Notes: generated by a model from the letters alone, not told the origin. Counted from the stretch's first letter, positions 34,265 through 45,975 are shown. The stretch is DNA of 64,000 nt from Kallotenue papyrolyticum (GCF_000526415.1 NZ_JAGA01000004.1:186001-250000); one strand, 5' to 3'. Translations and numbers: made by a program.

Positions 34265-36475
34265 CTAGGCCAGCGCCGGCACCGCTTCGGCGCGGCGATC
34301 ACGATACACGACCTGCGCGTGTCCATCCACGCTCTGGACGGTAACACTCTGTCCTACTCCGACAGAGAACCTGAGTTCGCCAGTGGAGTCGTTGAGTGTG
34401 GCGTAGGAGTCGGCAGACACAGGTCCGCTGGTCTCCAGCGTTGCAACCGCTGTACCACGGGGATGAAAGACGATCTCCAGGCGCTGCGGGCCGGACAGAT
34501 GCTCGATCGTGCAGCCGGCGTTGGCGATCGTCAGATTGAGGTGGTGCGCGCCCACGCGCAGCCCGCGCAGCGTGACGGAGGGCCAGCTCGCCGGCAGGGT
34601 CGGCGCGATGGCGAGGCGATGCTCGAGCGCCTGGGGCATCAGACCGAGCAAACCTTCCAGGATGCCCTGCAGATACAAACCCGCCGACCAGAGCTGCACG
34701 AAGCAGAGCCCTTCGGGGATCAGCTCTTTGAACGCGCCGAGCATGCCGTAGCGCGCCGTCAGCGCGATGTTGTTGAGCAGGCGCAGCGCCTCGTCGGCGT
34801 GGCCCTGGCGACATTCGGCTAGCACCAGCAGGCCGGTCGGCAGCGTCCAGACGCGGTCCTCGCGCTCGCGGGTATGCACCAGGCCCCAGCGATTGACCCA
34901 CTCGCGCTCCAGGCGTTCGATCACGCGCGCGGCGCGCTCCGGACGGGCAATGCCCAGTTGCACGGGCAGCACCTGCGTCCAGTGCCCATCGAGCTGCGGC
35001 TGGTAGTCGCTGTGGAGCGAGTCGGCGTAGAGCCCTTCTTCCGGCAGCCACCAATCCCGCTCGAAGCGTTCAAGCCATTCATCGGCCAGGCGATCGTAAT
35101 GATCGGCCTCCGGACGATCGAGCGCGCGCGCCATCGCCGCCAGTGCGCGCCAGGCCACGTAGATGTAGCAGGCCGAGTCGAGCTTGAGCGGGCCCATGCC
35201 GTGGCGTTCAACCATGGCATCGCCGGCAGGATAGCCATCACGATCCCAGTCCCAGATCGCCGGCAGGTACTCCATGACCCCTTCGCGACAGATCGGGTAC
35301 ATGATGCGCAGAAAAGCGGTATCACCGGTCCACCGCACGTAGTCCCAGACGGCAATGGCGAACTGGGGCGTCTCCTGGGTATTGCCGGGATTGAAGACAC
35401 GCCCGTTGGTAGTGACCTCGTGGGGCACGCGTCCACAGGCGCGGCGCGCATACTCGCCCAACAGGTTGAGCGTGGAGCGCATCGTGCCGGCGAAGCCGGC
35501 GCCCGTCGCGCCAACGGTGGTGTAGGTATTGTCGCAGCCGAACAACTGTGGATATTCGGGGATGCCGGCCAGGAAAAAGCCCGGCAGGTAGGGACTGTAA
35601 TCGGCCTCCAGCAGGCGCAGGTTGGCTTTGGCCAGGATCCAGTCCTGATTGACGCGCTCATCGGGCGTTTCGAGCGTCACGCCCTCCAGGGCGGCGCGCC
35701 GGAAGCGTTCGCGCTTGTCGCGCAGCAGTTCCTCGCCACGCCCGGCCAGACGGCCAAAGAGCTGCAGCGCGCCATAGTGGCCATTCTGGTGATCACAGAC
35801 CACCAGGAACTCCAGCTCCATGCGCGCGCCAGGCGGCAGCGTCACGTGGTAGCGCAGCTCAGCGGTGGGGTTGCGCTCGCGCTTGCCGAAGATCACCGCT
35901 TCAGGCGTGGACGAGCTGCCGAAGACCACGCCCCAGCGCCCTTGCCAGAGTTTATCCCAGGCCACGGCCAGGCCATGATCCTGCATCAGCTCGATGCCGC
36001 CAGTCTCCCAGCCACTGAACCAGGTCGGCAGGATGTTGACCTCGGCCACAAAGCCGATCGTGCCCTGCCAGGGCTGCTCACCCTGATTGACGATCTCCAC
36101 CAGTGAAAACAGCGCAGCGTCGTCGTCGGCAACGAAGTCGGTGCGCGTCAGGCGCAGCGCGCCGTGCACAAAGTGCATCGTCACATCGCTGAGGTGGCCC
36201 TCAAAATCCAGGCAGCGCAACAGATCGTGACGCCCGGTCTCGTCCTGGATCGAGAGGTACCAGCCGTCCAGGAATTTGACCGGGTGCGCCCAGACGCCGC
36301 CCATTTCGCCGACCAGGTGCTCCGCGCCTACCGGTTCGAGCGCACCGCTGGTCGTCCCGATCGCATAGAGCTTGCGTCCCGACAGGAAATAGGGCGCCGG
36401 CCGCGCATCGCCGGCCTGCAACTCGATCGGTCCGAAGCGTAGCGCCTGGCGCGTTTGATGTGTCGAACGGCTCAT
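34265..36475 (-). CDS. Six-hairpin glycoside hydrolase, glycogen-debranching-like
   Basis: A 736-residue protein. The N-terminal beta-sandwich (1-260) resembles that of amylo-alpha-1,6-glucosidase-like proteins. The (alpha/alpha)6 barrel (about 280-620) has GIPEYPQLFGCDNTYT and KELIPEGLCFVQLWSAG. A C-terminal beta domain follows. It probably cleaves glucosides in the cytoplasm since no signal peptide is seen. Its start overlaps the stop of the LacI gene by 4 nt (ATGA), so the regulator and the enzyme are coupled. The exact GH family (GH133, GH63 or related) is uncertain. Confidence 0.75.
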   Translation of the reverse strand: MSRSTHQTRQALRFGPIELQAGDARPAPYFLSGRKLYAIGTTSGALEPVGAEHLVGEMGGVWAHPVKFLDGWYLSIQDETGRHDLLRCLDFEGHLSDVTMHFVHGALRLTRTDFVADDDAALFSLVEIVNQGEQPWQGTIGFVAEVNILPTWFSGWETGGIELMQDHGLAVAWDKLWQGRWGVVFGSSSTPEAVIFGKRERNPTAELRYHVTLPPGARMELEFLVVCDHQNGHYGALQLFGRLAGRGEELLRDKRERFRRAALEGVTLETPDERVNQDWILAKANLRLLEADYSPYLPGFFLAGIPEYPQLFGCDNTYTTVGATGAGFAGTMRSTLNLLGEYARRACGRVPHEVTTNGRVFNPGNTQETPQFAIAVWDYVRWTGDTAFLRIMYPICREGVMEYLPAIWDWDRDGYPAGDAMVERHGMGPLKLDSACYIYVAWRALAAMARALDRPEADHYDRLADEWLERFERDWWLPEEGLYADSLHSDYQPQLDGHWTQVLPVQLGIARPERAARVIERLEREWVNRWGLVHTREREDRVWTLPTGLLVLAECRQGHADEALRLLNNIALTARYGMLGAFKELIPEGLCFVQLWSAGLYLQGILEGLLGLMPQALEHRLAIAPTLPASWPSVTLRGLRVGAHHLNLTIANAGCTIEHLSGPQRLEIVFHPRGTAVATLETSGPVSADSYATLNDSTGELRFSVGVGQSVTVQSVDGHAQVVYRDRRAEAVPALA

Positions 36476-37575
36476 GACTCCTTCGCTGGTGTGTGTCGTT
36501 TGATGATCACGGTATGTCGGTCCTCGCCGGCGAGTTGCGGCGCATGACCCGCCTGCACGGGCTGCGTCTCGGCGGCGTTGCGCCGCGTCGTCTCGCGCAC
36601 AACCACCTCCAGGGGCAGCCGCAGCGCGCGCGGCGACGGCATCTGGCGCAGGCGCATGGCGCGCATCAAGGTTTCCGTCGCGACCCGGCCCATGCGATCC
36701 ATCGGCTGGCGCACGGTGGACAGGCCGAGAAAGCGCGCCAGCTCAATATCATCGAAGCCGATGATCGCCAACTGCTCCGGCACCTGCAGCCCACGCGCGC
36801 GCGCCACCTGCAGCGCGCCGATCGCCAGCTCGTCGCTGGCCGCCACCACCGCCGTCGGCGGCTCCGCCAGATCGAGCAGCGCCTCGGCCATGCGCGCGCC
36901 CCAGGTCATGCCATCTCCGCGCAACAGCATATACTCGTCGCGCACCGGGAGGCCGTGGACCTGCAAGGCCTGCAAGTAGCCGGTGCGCCGCTCCAGATTG
37001 ACGGTAAAGCCCAGCTCCGGCTCAGCCGGCCCGGCAATGTAGGCAATACGCCGATGGCCCAGCTCGATCAGATGCTCGGTCGCCAGCCGCCCGCCGGCAA
37101 CGTTATCGACGCTGATCGAGGGCAGGCTCGGGTAGTGCGTATCGATCAGCACCGTCGGGATGCGCAGTTGCCCGAGGCGCGCCACATGCGCTTCGTGCAG
37201 CGGCAATGACACGATCAGCAAGCCATCCACCCGCCCGCGAAACGGCGCCTGCGTCAGGTAGTAATCGCGCTTCTGGCGCGTCTCGATGTTGAAAATATGT
37301 AGGTTGTAGTCGGTCTCGGCCACCAGCGCCTCGATGCCGCGCAACACCGATACGAAAAAGGGCCGCGTCAGGTACGGCAGGATGACGCCGATGGTGCCGC
37401 TCTGCGCCGTGGCCAGGTGCCGCGCCGCCCGGCTGGGCTGAAACTGCAGCTCGGCGATCGCCGTCAGCACGCGCTGCCGCGTCGCTGCACTCACCGGACC
37501 GGATTGATTGATCACCCGCGAGACGGTCGCCACACCTACACCGGCGCGCCGCGCGACATCTTTGATCGTTGCCAT
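36472..37575 (-). CDS. LacI family transcriptional regulator
   Basis: A 367-residue repressor. The helix-turn-helix and hinge (TIKDVARRAGVGVATVSRVIN, residues 3-23) are followed by a ligand-binding domain with the usual ending (LGLSTVRQPMDRMG). It binds a palindrome that includes its own promoter region (37585-37600) and probably controls the glycosidase and importer genes downstream. The inducer is a sugar that cannot be named from sequence. Confidence 0.93.
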   Translation of the reverse strand: MATIKDVARRAGVGVATVSRVINQSGPVSAATRQRVLTAIAELQFQPSRAARHLATAQSGTIGVILPYLTRPFFVSVLRGIEALVAETDYNLHIFNIETRQKRDYYLTQAPFRGRVDGLLIVSLPLHEAHVARLGQLRIPTVLIDTHYPSLPSISVDNVAGGRLATEHLIELGHRRIAYIAGPAEPELGFTVNLERRTGYLQALQVHGLPVRDEYMLLRGDGMTWGARMAEALLDLAEPPTAVVAASDELAIGALQVARARGLQVPEQLAIIGFDDIELARFLGLSTVRQPMDRMGRVATETLMRAMRLRQMPSPRALRLPLEVVVRETTRRNAAETQPVQAGHAPQLAGEDRHTVIIKRHTPAKES

Positions 37576-37584
37576 GATCGCTAA

Positions 37585-37600
37585 CTGGAACCGTTTCCAG
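37585..37600. promoter_or_regulatory. LacI-type operator
   Basis: The palindrome ctggaaccgtttccag sits 10 nt upstream of the LacI-family start codon. It has the central CG and symmetrical arms of LacI/GalR operators, so autoregulation is likely. Confidence 0.75.
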
Positions 37601-37705
37601 CGTAAATCAAAATGTACCGTTCGTCAAGCGGTCAAACGCGCGCCGCAGACACAAGACAGCGGGCGTGGCACCGGTGTCCCGCCCGCCACTCCCAGCGCTG
37701 GTCGT

Positions 37706-38113
37706 CTAGGCGACGTCTTCCGCGTCGCGCGGCGTGGTGGGCTTGGGCGCGTGCCGCCCCAGCTCCACATTGCCGGGCATCGGCGCCAGAGCTTCGGGCT
37801 CGCCCGCGTATTCCTGGCCGCCGCGCTGATGCGGCGCATCGACCGCCTGATGTGCGCGCTGCTCGGCCACCATGGCCTGGTGCTCGGGATCGTGCTGCGC
37901 CTGGTGGTACTGTTCGCCAAGCTGGTGCTGGACTTCGCCCAACAGTTCTGATACTGCCGCGCGATCGGCCTGCAACTCGCGCTGGCGCTCCGCAAAGCGT
38001 GCGCGCTGCGCTGCCAGCTCATCCTCGGGGTTGGGATTGTGGGTATAGCCCTGCGCGCGGTCGGCCACGCCATCAGGTAGCGCGCCGTGGACGCTGCGTC
38101 GTTCGCTGGTCAT
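37706..38113 (-). CDS. Small hydrophilic hypothetical protein
   Basis: A 135-residue protein from ATG 38113 behind AAAGGAG. It is hydrophilic and helical, with a coiled-coil-like Glu/Gln/Arg segment (ELAAQRARFAERQRELQ and following), a His/Gln-rich middle and a Pro-rich end. No family recognised. A longer frame to 38272 has no ribosome-binding site. Confidence 0.65.
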   Translation of the reverse strand: MTSERRSVHGALPDGVADRAQGYTHNPNPEDELAAQRARFAERQRELQADRAAVSELLGEVQHQLGEQYHQAQHDPEHQAMVAEQRAHQAVDAPHQRGGQEYAGEPEALAPMPGNVELGRHAPKPTTPRDAEDVA

Positions 38114-38198
38114 GCTGTCGCTCCTTTCGGCTCGCTGCGCGGATGATCCGCGCACGCCGATCCTCCTGCAAGCGACGTACCGCCGACGCGCTGCCTGG

Positions 38199-38885
38199 CT
38201 ACAGCTCGGCGGTGAGCTCGGGCGTGCGATAGTCGGGGAGCGTGTGCACACCCAGCACCAGGGGACCGCCACGCGGCCCCAGGCCCAGCGTCAGATAGAT
38301 CTCGCCCACGCGCGCCTGCAGTTCGGCATGATCGAAGTGGAGGTAGTCTTCGGCGTCGCCGAGCTGGCGCTGGCCCCAGGCGCGCCAGGCCAGATCGCCC
38401 ACGGGCACGCCGTCTTCGCTGTGCAGCCGCCCGATGCGCGGAAACAGACGCGCTTCAAAGCGTTGCAGCTCGGCATCGAAGGTAAAGACCGCTTCGACCT
38501 GGTCGGGGCGCACCAAGCAGACCGAGCGCTCGCGGCGGCGCAGCACCGCCGCCGGATCGGGATCGAGATGCGCCGGAAAGAAGGCCGCGCGCCGCACTTC
38601 GGTTAGATCGCGGATAAACGGCAGCGGCGCATCGAAGCGGGCGACCACCTGCTCGACATGCGGTGGTGCTGGCCGTGGCTCCAGCAGATCGAGCTGCACC
38701 ACATCGCCCAATTGCACCAGCGCGCCGTCATCGTAGCGCAGATCGTCGAGCGTCAGCGGCAGATCGGCCTTGATCGGCCGCACCCAGCGCAGCCCGGTGA
38801 CGGGATCGGCCGTGGTGGTCATGCCGGCCAGAATGATCCCGCTGCGGATACGAGCAAGTCCCAGAATCAAGACATCGGTCAGCAC
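38199..38885 (-). CDS. Conserved hypothetical, possibly dual OB domain
   Basis: A 228-residue soluble protein from GTG 38885 (GGGGAG 6 nt before). The start (LTDVLILGLARIRSGIILAG) and the following LRWVRPI recall 'dual OB domain' proteins, which are common in defence or metabolic contexts. That match is from memory and weak. The remainder has no catalytic motif that I recognise. It stands alone between two other small genes. Confidence 0.6.
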   Translation of the reverse strand: MLTDVLILGLARIRSGIILAGMTTTADPVTGLRWVRPIKADLPLTLDDLRYDDGALVQLGDVVQLDLLEPRPAPPHVEQVVARFDAPLPFIRDLTEVRRAAFFPAHLDPDPAAVLRRRERSVCLVRPDQVEAVFTFDAELQRFEARLFPRIGRLHSEDGVPVGDLAWRAWGQRQLGDAEDYLHFDHAELQARVGEIYLTLGLGPRGGPLVLGVHTLPDYRTPELTAEL

Positions 38886-38997
38886 AGGCGGCTCCCCGTG
38901 AGTCGCGCCGGCGACTCATCTGTGGCGGGCAAAGGTTGCATCCACAGCCCACGTCGGCGCATATCGTAGGGGAGCGACTGAGGTGTGTCAAGTTGGT

Positions 38998-39411
38998 TCA
39001 ACCCTGATCCAGCACCTGGAATAGCGTCACCTGCAGGCCATCCGGATCCTGAAGGCGCACATTGCGGTGCCGCCAGGGGGTGATCACCGGCGGATGCACC
39101 AGTGTCGCGCCATAGGCCAACAGCCGCTCAAGCGCAGCCTCCAGATCGGGCACGCGGATCGCGAAGCGGATGCGCTCGCCGGTCGGCGCGCCGGCTTCGA
39201 TGCGATCGACCAGCTCGGCATGGGGCCGATCGAAGATCTCCAGTGTGGCGCGTCCCAGCTCCAGGATCAGCGCGCGATCCTCGTCACCGGTCCAGAGCTG
39301 CGCCGGCTCCAGGCCCAGGCCATCGCTGTAGAAACGCGTCAGTCGGTCGTAGTCCTCCGTCGTCAGCGCCACGCGCAGCTCCAGGACAGCGGATTGGTTC
39401 GGCTTGCTCAT
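38998..39411 (-). CDS. VOC family (glyoxalase-like) protein
   Basis: A 137-residue protein with two beta-alpha-beta-beta-beta modules. It opens LELRVALTTEDYDRLTRFYSDG and ends NVRLQDPDGLQVTLFQ, the typical VOC start and end. Members are metal-dependent dioxygenases, lyases or binding/resistance proteins; the substrate is unknown. ATG 39411 follows GGAGG. It lies 19 nt downstream of a flavin monooxygenase gene and is likely cotranscribed. Confidence 0.85.
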   Translation of the reverse strand: MSKPNQSAVLELRVALTTEDYDRLTRFYSDGLGLEPAQLWTGDEDRALILELGRATLEIFDRPHAELVDRIEAGAPTGERIRFAIRVPDLEAALERLLAYGATLVHPPVITPWRHRNVRLQDPDGLQVTLFQVLDQG

Positions 39412-39430
39412 GGTGAACCTCCGTACATGG

Positions 39431-40690
39431 TTAGCGTATTGTGGATGAGCTCGAGGAGCCAGGCCGCGTCGCGTTGCGGCCTGGCTCCGCCACCGGGGTA
39501 GCCCACGGCTCACGGTAGGCATACAGCCAGCCATGCTGCGCCGGGCTGTTGAAGCGCTTGAGCACGACCGGCAGCACGAGATCGCGGATCCAACGCGCGA
39601 TCGGGTTGGAGGTCGCCTTGTGGTTGCCGATCTGCCGCGACAGACGCACCACGCGCTCGGCACGTTCGCGCCGGAGCTGCTCGTAGAGCGCGAAGGCAGC
39701 GCTGGTAGTGGGCCGATCGCGCAGACACTTGGCCAGCACCAGCGCGTCTTCCAGCGCCAGCGCCGCGCCCTGTCCGGCGCTGGGCGAGGTAGCGTGCGCG
39801 GCATCACCCAGCAGTACCAGCGGGCCGCGACGCCAGCGCGGCAGGCTGGGAATATCGTAGATTGGGTAGCGGCCAATCGCGCCCTCCGTGGCCCGGATGA
39901 TCTGACGGATCACGGACTGGTCATCGCGATGCAGCGCGAGCAGGCGTTCGCGCCACTCCGCCTCGGGGATCGCCTCCAGCTCGGCGCGGCGCGGCGTCCC
40001 CGGGTAGGCCAGGTTGTTGAACCAGTAGATCTCGCCGTCCGGCTTCACAAGGTAGCCGAAGAAGGCGCGCCTGCCGAAGATGAAATGTTGCGTGTCGGGC
40101 GTGGGCGGGAGTGCCACCTGACGCGTGAAACCGCCGCAACTTACCAAGCCGGTGTACACCGGCGCCGGCGCGCCGGGATCGATGATCTGCCGGACACGCG
40201 AGTGCAACCCATCGCAGCCGAGCAGCAGATCGCCCTCCGCCTGCGTGCCATCGTCGAAGCGTGCCGTCACACGGCGATCAGCGTCAAGCTCCACATCGAT
40301 CAGCCGCTTCCCGAAATATATCGGGATCGCCTCGCGTTCAGCCGCTTCGCGCAGGATACGGTGCAGCGCGCTGCGCTTGATCACCAGGCTGGCCGGCCCC
40401 TGGCCTTCCGCCGCGCCGTTGCGCACCTCAGCCAGCCGTTTGCCGCTACCGCTCCACATTACCATCCACGGGCAGCGAAACCCTGCGGCTGCCAGTTCGG
40501 CCTCCAGCCCCAGCTCGTGCAGCACCGCCAGACCGTTCGAGGCCACGTTCAGAAACAGACCGCGATAGTCGTCAGGTGTGGCCTGCGCTTCGTAGATTTC
40601 AGACTCGATGCCGGCGCGCCGCAGCAAGAGCGCCGCTGCGGGACCGGCAACGCCCGCGCCGATGATCAGGGCTTTACGTGAAGGAGCCAT
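39431..40690 (-). CDS. FAD-dependent aromatic-hydroxylase-like monooxygenase
   Basis: A 419-residue class A flavin monooxygenase with GxGxxG (IGAGVAGPAAALLLRRAG, residues 10-27), the middle GCDGLHSRVR motif and LLGDAAHATSPSAGQGA (about 290-306). It hydroxylates aromatic or polyketide-type compounds with NAD(P)H and O2; TetX- and PgaE-like drug modifiers are in the same family. It is divergent from a MarR regulator with a large shared palindrome, which suggests induction by an aromatic compound. Confidence 0.87.
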   Translation of the reverse strand: MAPSRKALIIGAGVAGPAAALLLRRAGIESEIYEAQATPDDYRGLFLNVASNGLAVLHELGLEAELAAAGFRCPWMVMWSGSGKRLAEVRNGAAEGQGPASLVIKRSALHRILREAAEREAIPIYFGKRLIDVELDADRRVTARFDDGTQAEGDLLLGCDGLHSRVRQIIDPGAPAPVYTGLVSCGGFTRQVALPPTPDTQHFIFGRRAFFGYLVKPDGEIYWFNNLAYPGTPRRAELEAIPEAEWRERLLALHRDDQSVIRQIIRATEGAIGRYPIYDIPSLPRWRRGPLVLLGDAAHATSPSAGQGAALALEDALVLAKCLRDRPTTSAAFALYEQLRRERAERVVRLSRQIGNHKATSNPIARWIRDLVLPVVLKRFNSPAQHGWLYAYREPWATPVAEPGRNATRPGSSSSSTIR

Positions 40691-40732
40691 CTTGCGCCAT
40701 CTCCTTGTTCGGAGTAGGATTCGGATACGCTT

Positions 40733-40779
40733 GTTTACCAGATATTTATCTTCTTTACTAAGATAATTAGAGGATAAAC
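40733..40779. promoter_or_regulatory. MarR-type operator palindrome
   Basis: An imperfect inverted repeat of about 20-nt arms, gtttaccagatatttatctt (40733-40752) with the reverse complement of aagataattagaggataaac (40760-40779). It is AT-rich against a GC-rich background and fills the gap between the divergent monooxygenase and MarR genes, ending 4 nt before the MarR ATG. It probably covers both promoters. Confidence 0.75.
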
Positions 40780-40783
40780 CAGT

Positions 40784-41284
40784 ATGACGGATTTGTCAAG
40801 CCCCGCTACCGAAAGAACGCTCGAAAGCGCGCTGGTGGAAGTGATGGGTATGCGCCTCAGCACAGCGACAATCCTGTTCCACAGCGCGGTTGCCGAGCGG
40901 CTTGGGCTCAACGCCACCGATATGAAGTGCTACACGCTGCTGCGCCAGTTCGGGCCGTTGACCGCCGGCGAGCTGGCCGAACGCACGGGCCTGACCACCG
41001 GCGCGATCACCGGCGTGATCGATCGTCTGGAGCGGGCTGGACTGGCGCAACGCAAGCGTGATCCCGATGATCGACGCTGCGTGGTAGTGGAGCTGGTGCA
41101 CGATCCCGAGCGCGAGCGCGCTATCGATCAGCTCTACGCGCCGCTGGGCCAGGCCATCAGCCAGCTGGTGCGCGACTACACTCCCGCGCAGCGCGCGGCG
41201 ATCCTCGATTTCATCACGCGCGCGACCACGATTCTGGAGCAGGAGACCCGGCGCCTGCGCCAGATGGACCATGCGTCAGCGTGA
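40784..41284 (+). CDS. MarR family transcriptional regulator
   Basis: A 166-residue winged-helix repressor. The helix-turn-helix (LTAGELAERTGLTTGAITGV) lies at about 62-81 and the wing DPDDRRCVVVEL at about 97-108, with flanking dimerisation helices. It starts at the edge of the palindrome and likely represses itself and the divergent monooxygenase/VOC pair. Confidence 0.92.
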   Translation: MTDLSSPATERTLESALVEVMGMRLSTATILFHSAVAERLGLNATDMKCYTLLRQFGPLTAGELAERTGLTTGAITGVIDRLERAGLAQRKRDPDDRRCVVVELVHDPERERAIDQLYAPLGQAISQLVRDYTPAQRAAILDFITRATTILEQETRRLRQMDHASA

Positions 41285-41401
41285 GTCGGCATGCAGCGCG
41301 CGGCGGGAGCCGGCCGTTGCCGTCAGCAACGCGGCGTGCTACACTTGCGCCGATCACCGTCAGCGTTGGCCCGCGTGCAGGCGGGCACCAGGATACGGCG
41401 C

Positions 41402-42946
41402 ATGACCAGCGAAGCGATTGTTGTGTTGGATTTCGGCTCGCAGTACAGCCAGTTGATCGTGCGGCGGCTGCGAGAGATCGGTGTGTATAGCGAGCTGCTG
41501 CCCTACCATGTCGCGGCGGAGCAGGCGCTCGCCCTCCAGCCCAGGGGCATCGTGCTGTCGGGCGGTCCCGCCAGCGTCTATGCGCCCGGCGCGCCGCAGT
41601 TGCCGCCCTGGGTGATCGACAGCGGCCTGCCGGTGCTGGGCATCTGCTACGGCATGCAGGCCATCGCCCACGCCCTGGGCGGCGCGGTCGAGCCCTCCAG
41701 CGCGCGCGAGTTCGGCCCGGCAGAGATCACCGTCGAGCAGGCCGACTCGCCGCTGTTTGCCGCGCTCGCGCCCCAGCAGCGCGTCTGGATGAGCCATGGC
41801 GACAAGCTGACGCGGCTGCCGGCGGGCTTCCGGGCGATCGCCCATTCGGCCAACTCGCCCTACGCGGCCATGGGCGATGACGCACGGCGCTGGTATGGCC
41901 TGCAGTTCCACCCCGAAGTGGCGCACACGCCGCAGGGCCGCGAGATCATCCGCAACTTCGCCTACCGCATCTGCGGCTGCCGCGGTGGCTGGACGCCGGG
42001 AGCGATCGTCGAGGAGAGCGTGGCGCGCATTCGGGCGCAGGTTGGTGCGGGCCGCGTGATCTGCGGCCTGAGCGGCGGCGTCGACTCGGCGGTGGCGGCG
42101 GCGTTGATCGGCCGCGCCGTGGGCGAGCAACTGACCTGCATCTTCGTGGATACCGGCCTGCTGCGCCTGGGCGAGGCCGAGCAGGTGATCACCACCTTTC
42201 GCAACCACCTCCGCCTCCCGTTGATCGCCGTCAACGCCGCGGAAGAGTTTTTGAGCGCGCTGCAGGGCGTCAGCGATCCGGAGCAGAAGCGCAAAATCAT
42301 CGGCGAGACGTTTATCCGCATCTTTGAGCGCGAAGCCGAGGCGCTCGGCGAGGTCGAGTTCCTGGCGCAGGGCACGCTCTATCCCGACGTGATCGAAAGC
42401 ACCGCCGCCGACCGCAACGTGGCGGCCAAGATCAAGACGCACCACAACGTCGGCGGGCTGCCCGAGCGCATGCGCCTGAAGCTGGTCGAGCCGCTGCGCT
42501 ACCTGTTCAAGGACGAGGTACGCGCCGTGGGCCTGGAGCTGGGCCTACCTGAAGACTGGGTCTGGCGGCACCCCTTCCCCGGCCCCGGCCTGGCGGTGCG
42601 CATCCTGGGGCCGGTGACGCACGCACGCGCCGAGACCTTGCGCCGCGCCGATGCGATCTTTCTGGAAGAGCTGCGCCGCGCCGGGCTGGAGCGCGAGGTG
42701 CAGCAGGCCTTTGCCGTGCTGCTGCCGGTGCAGAGCGTGGGCGTGATGGGCGACTACCGCACCTATGCCGATGTGGTGGCGCTACGCGCCGTCACCACCG
42801 AAGACTTCATGACCGCCGACTGGGCACGGCTGCCGGCCGATGTGCTGCAGCGCGCCGCCAATCGCATCGTCAACGAAGTGCCGGGCGTCAACCGCGTGGT
42901 GTATGACATCACCTCCAAGCCGCCCGCCACGATCGAATGGGAGTGA
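41402..42946 (+). CDS. guaA: GMP synthase (glutamine-hydrolysing)
   Basis: A 514-residue enzyme that makes GMP from XMP. The N-terminal class I glutaminase has the nucleophile Cys ([15 protein letters not shown], about residue 81) and [10 protein letters not shown]. The ATP-PPase domain has the SGGVDS loop near residue 225, and the C-terminal dimer domain ends in the conserved [21 protein letters not shown] 41402 begins the conserved [17 protein letters not shown]; a longer frame starting at 41291 is not supported. Normal length. Confidence 0.97.
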   Translation: MTSEAIVVLDFGSQYSQLIVRRLREIGVYSELLPYHVAAEQALALQPRGIVLSGGPASVYAPGAPQLPPWVIDSGLPVLGICYGMQAIAHALGGAVEPSSAREFGPAEITVEQADSPLFAALAPQQRVWMSHGDKLTRLPAGFRAIAHSANSPYAAMGDDARRWYGLQFHPEVAHTPQGREIIRNFAYRICGCRGGWTPGAIVEESVARIRAQVGAGRVICGLSGGVDSAVAAALIGRAVGEQLTCIFVDTGLLRLGEAEQVITTFRNHLRLPLIAVNAAEEFLSALQGVSDPEQKRKIIGETFIRIFEREAEALGEVEFLAQGTLYPDVIESTAADRNVAAKIKTHHNVGGLPERMRLKLVEPLRYLFKDEVRAVGLELGLPEDWVWRHPFPGPGLAVRILGPVTHARAETLRRADAIFLEELRRAGLEREVQQAFAVLLPVQSVGVMGDYRTYADVVALRAVTTEDFMTADWARLPADVLQRAANRIVNEVPGVNRVVYDITSKPPATIEWE

Positions 42947-43088
42947 GGCGCAGCAGCGCTGTCCGGCTGCACGCTCCGCATGCCGCAGAGCGGGCGCGCG
43001 ACCGCTTGCGTTTGGCATCGCCCTGGGTAGAATCATGAATCGCTCGGAACACAGACCAACGCGCCAGCGCGCGCAGTGAGGACCGGCC

Positions 43089-44732
<1,644 letters not shown>

Positions 44733-44744
44733 GGCATGCAGCAC

Positions 44745-44801
44745 CCAGCGCTCCGGACGGCGGTGCCCATCGGCGGACGCTCCGGAGCGCTGGAAAAAAA
44801 A
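44745..44801. terminator. Strong stem-loop after treS
   Basis: A perfect 13-bp stem, ccagcgctccgga (44745-44757) with tccggagcgctgg (44781-44793), then eight A. The run is A rather than T on the plus strand, so it is not a standard intrinsic terminator for treS. It lies between two convergent genes. Confidence 0.55.
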
Positions 44802-44826
44802 CGATGGGAGTTGCGCAACGCGGCGA

Positions 44827-45975
44827 TCAGCCGCGCTGCTCGATCGGCACGTAGGGCACGTTCAGCGGCCCGACGTAGAGCGCATCCGGGCGGATCAGGC
44901 GGTTGTTGGCGATCTGCTCGATCACATGCGCGGTCCAGCCCGCCACGCGGCTGATGGCGAAGATCGGCGTGAACAGATCGGTGGGCACGCCCAGCACGTG
45001 GTAGGTCGAAGCCGAGTAGAAGTCCACGTTGATCGGCAGGCCGGGCTTGACCTCACCCATGTAGTTCTCGATCGCCTCCGAGAGCTGATACCAGTGCGGA
45101 TCGTTGTTGGCCTCGCCCACCTCTTTGGAGATGCGCCGCAGAATCAGCGCGCGCGGATCGTCCTGCCGATAGACGCGGTGGCCAAAGCCCATGATCTTCT
45201 TTTTCTGGCTCAGGGCCTGGTCGATCCACTCCTTGACGCGCTCGACCGAACCAATGCTTTCCAGCATGCGCATCACCTGCTCGTTGGCGCCGCCGTGCAG
45301 CGGACCTTTGAGCGCACCCAGCGCCGAGGTAATCGCCGAGAACATATCGGCCAGCGTCGAGGCCGTTACGCGCGCGGCGAAGGTCGACGCGTTCAAGCCA
45401 TGATCGGCATGCAGGATCAGCGCAATATCGAGCACGCGCGCCGCGCGCTCGTTGGGCGCCGCGCCATTGAGCATGTAGAGAAAGTTGGCGGCATGACTTA
45501 GATCATCGCGCGGCTCCAGCAGGGGCTGGCCCTGGCGCAGGCGATGCCAAGCGGCCACGATCGTCGGCAGGCAGGCCGTCAGGATCGTGGCGTGGCGCAC
45601 CAGCGCATCATGCGTGATCGCATCGCTGTCGCGGTAGAAGGCCGCCAGCGCCGAGACCGCCGTGCGCAGCACGGCCATTGGCGTGGCCTCTTTGGGCAAC
45701 TGGCGCAGAATATCGGCCAGCGGCGCTGGCAGGGCGCGATGCGCCTTCAGGTTGCGCTCCAGCTCGTCGAGCTGCGCACGCGTGGGCAGTTTGCCGTGCC
45801 AGAGGAGATAGACGGTTTCTTCGAAGGTGGAGTGCTCGGCCAGATCGTTGATCTCAACGCCCTGATAGAACAAGCGCCCGTTCTGACCGTCAACCAGACT
45901 GATCGCCGTTTTGGATGCAATGATCCCTTCCAGCCCTTTTTCGGCAGGGGTCGCATCCACAGCAGTATTCGTCAT
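44827..45975 (-). CDS. Citrate synthase
   Basis: A 382-residue type II-like citrate synthase (or 2-methylcitrate synthase). Catalytic residues are within LHADHGLNASTFAARV (His), IMGFGHRVYRQDDPRA (His) and YHVLGVPTDLFTPIFA (Asp is expected in this last region; the match is approximate). It condenses acetyl-CoA with oxaloacetate. ATG 45975 follows AAAGGAG; the frame is open further to 46869, but that part is antisense to other genes. Confidence 0.92.
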   Translation of the reverse strand: MTNTAVDATPAEKGLEGIIASKTAISLVDGQNGRLFYQGVEINDLAEHSTFEETVYLLWHGKLPTRAQLDELERNLKAHRALPAPLADILRQLPKEATPMAVLRTAVSALAAFYRDSDAITHDALVRHATILTACLPTIVAAWHRLRQGQPLLEPRDDLSHAANFLYMLNGAAPNERAARVLDIALILHADHGLNASTFAARVTASTLADMFSAITSALGALKGPLHGGANEQVMRMLESIGSVERVKEWIDQALSQKKKIMGFGHRVYRQDDPRALILRRISKEVGEANNDPHWYQLSEAIENYMGEVKPGLPINVDFYSASTYHVLGVPTDLFTPIFAISRVAGWTAHVIEQIANNRLIRPDALYVGPLNVPYVPIEQRG

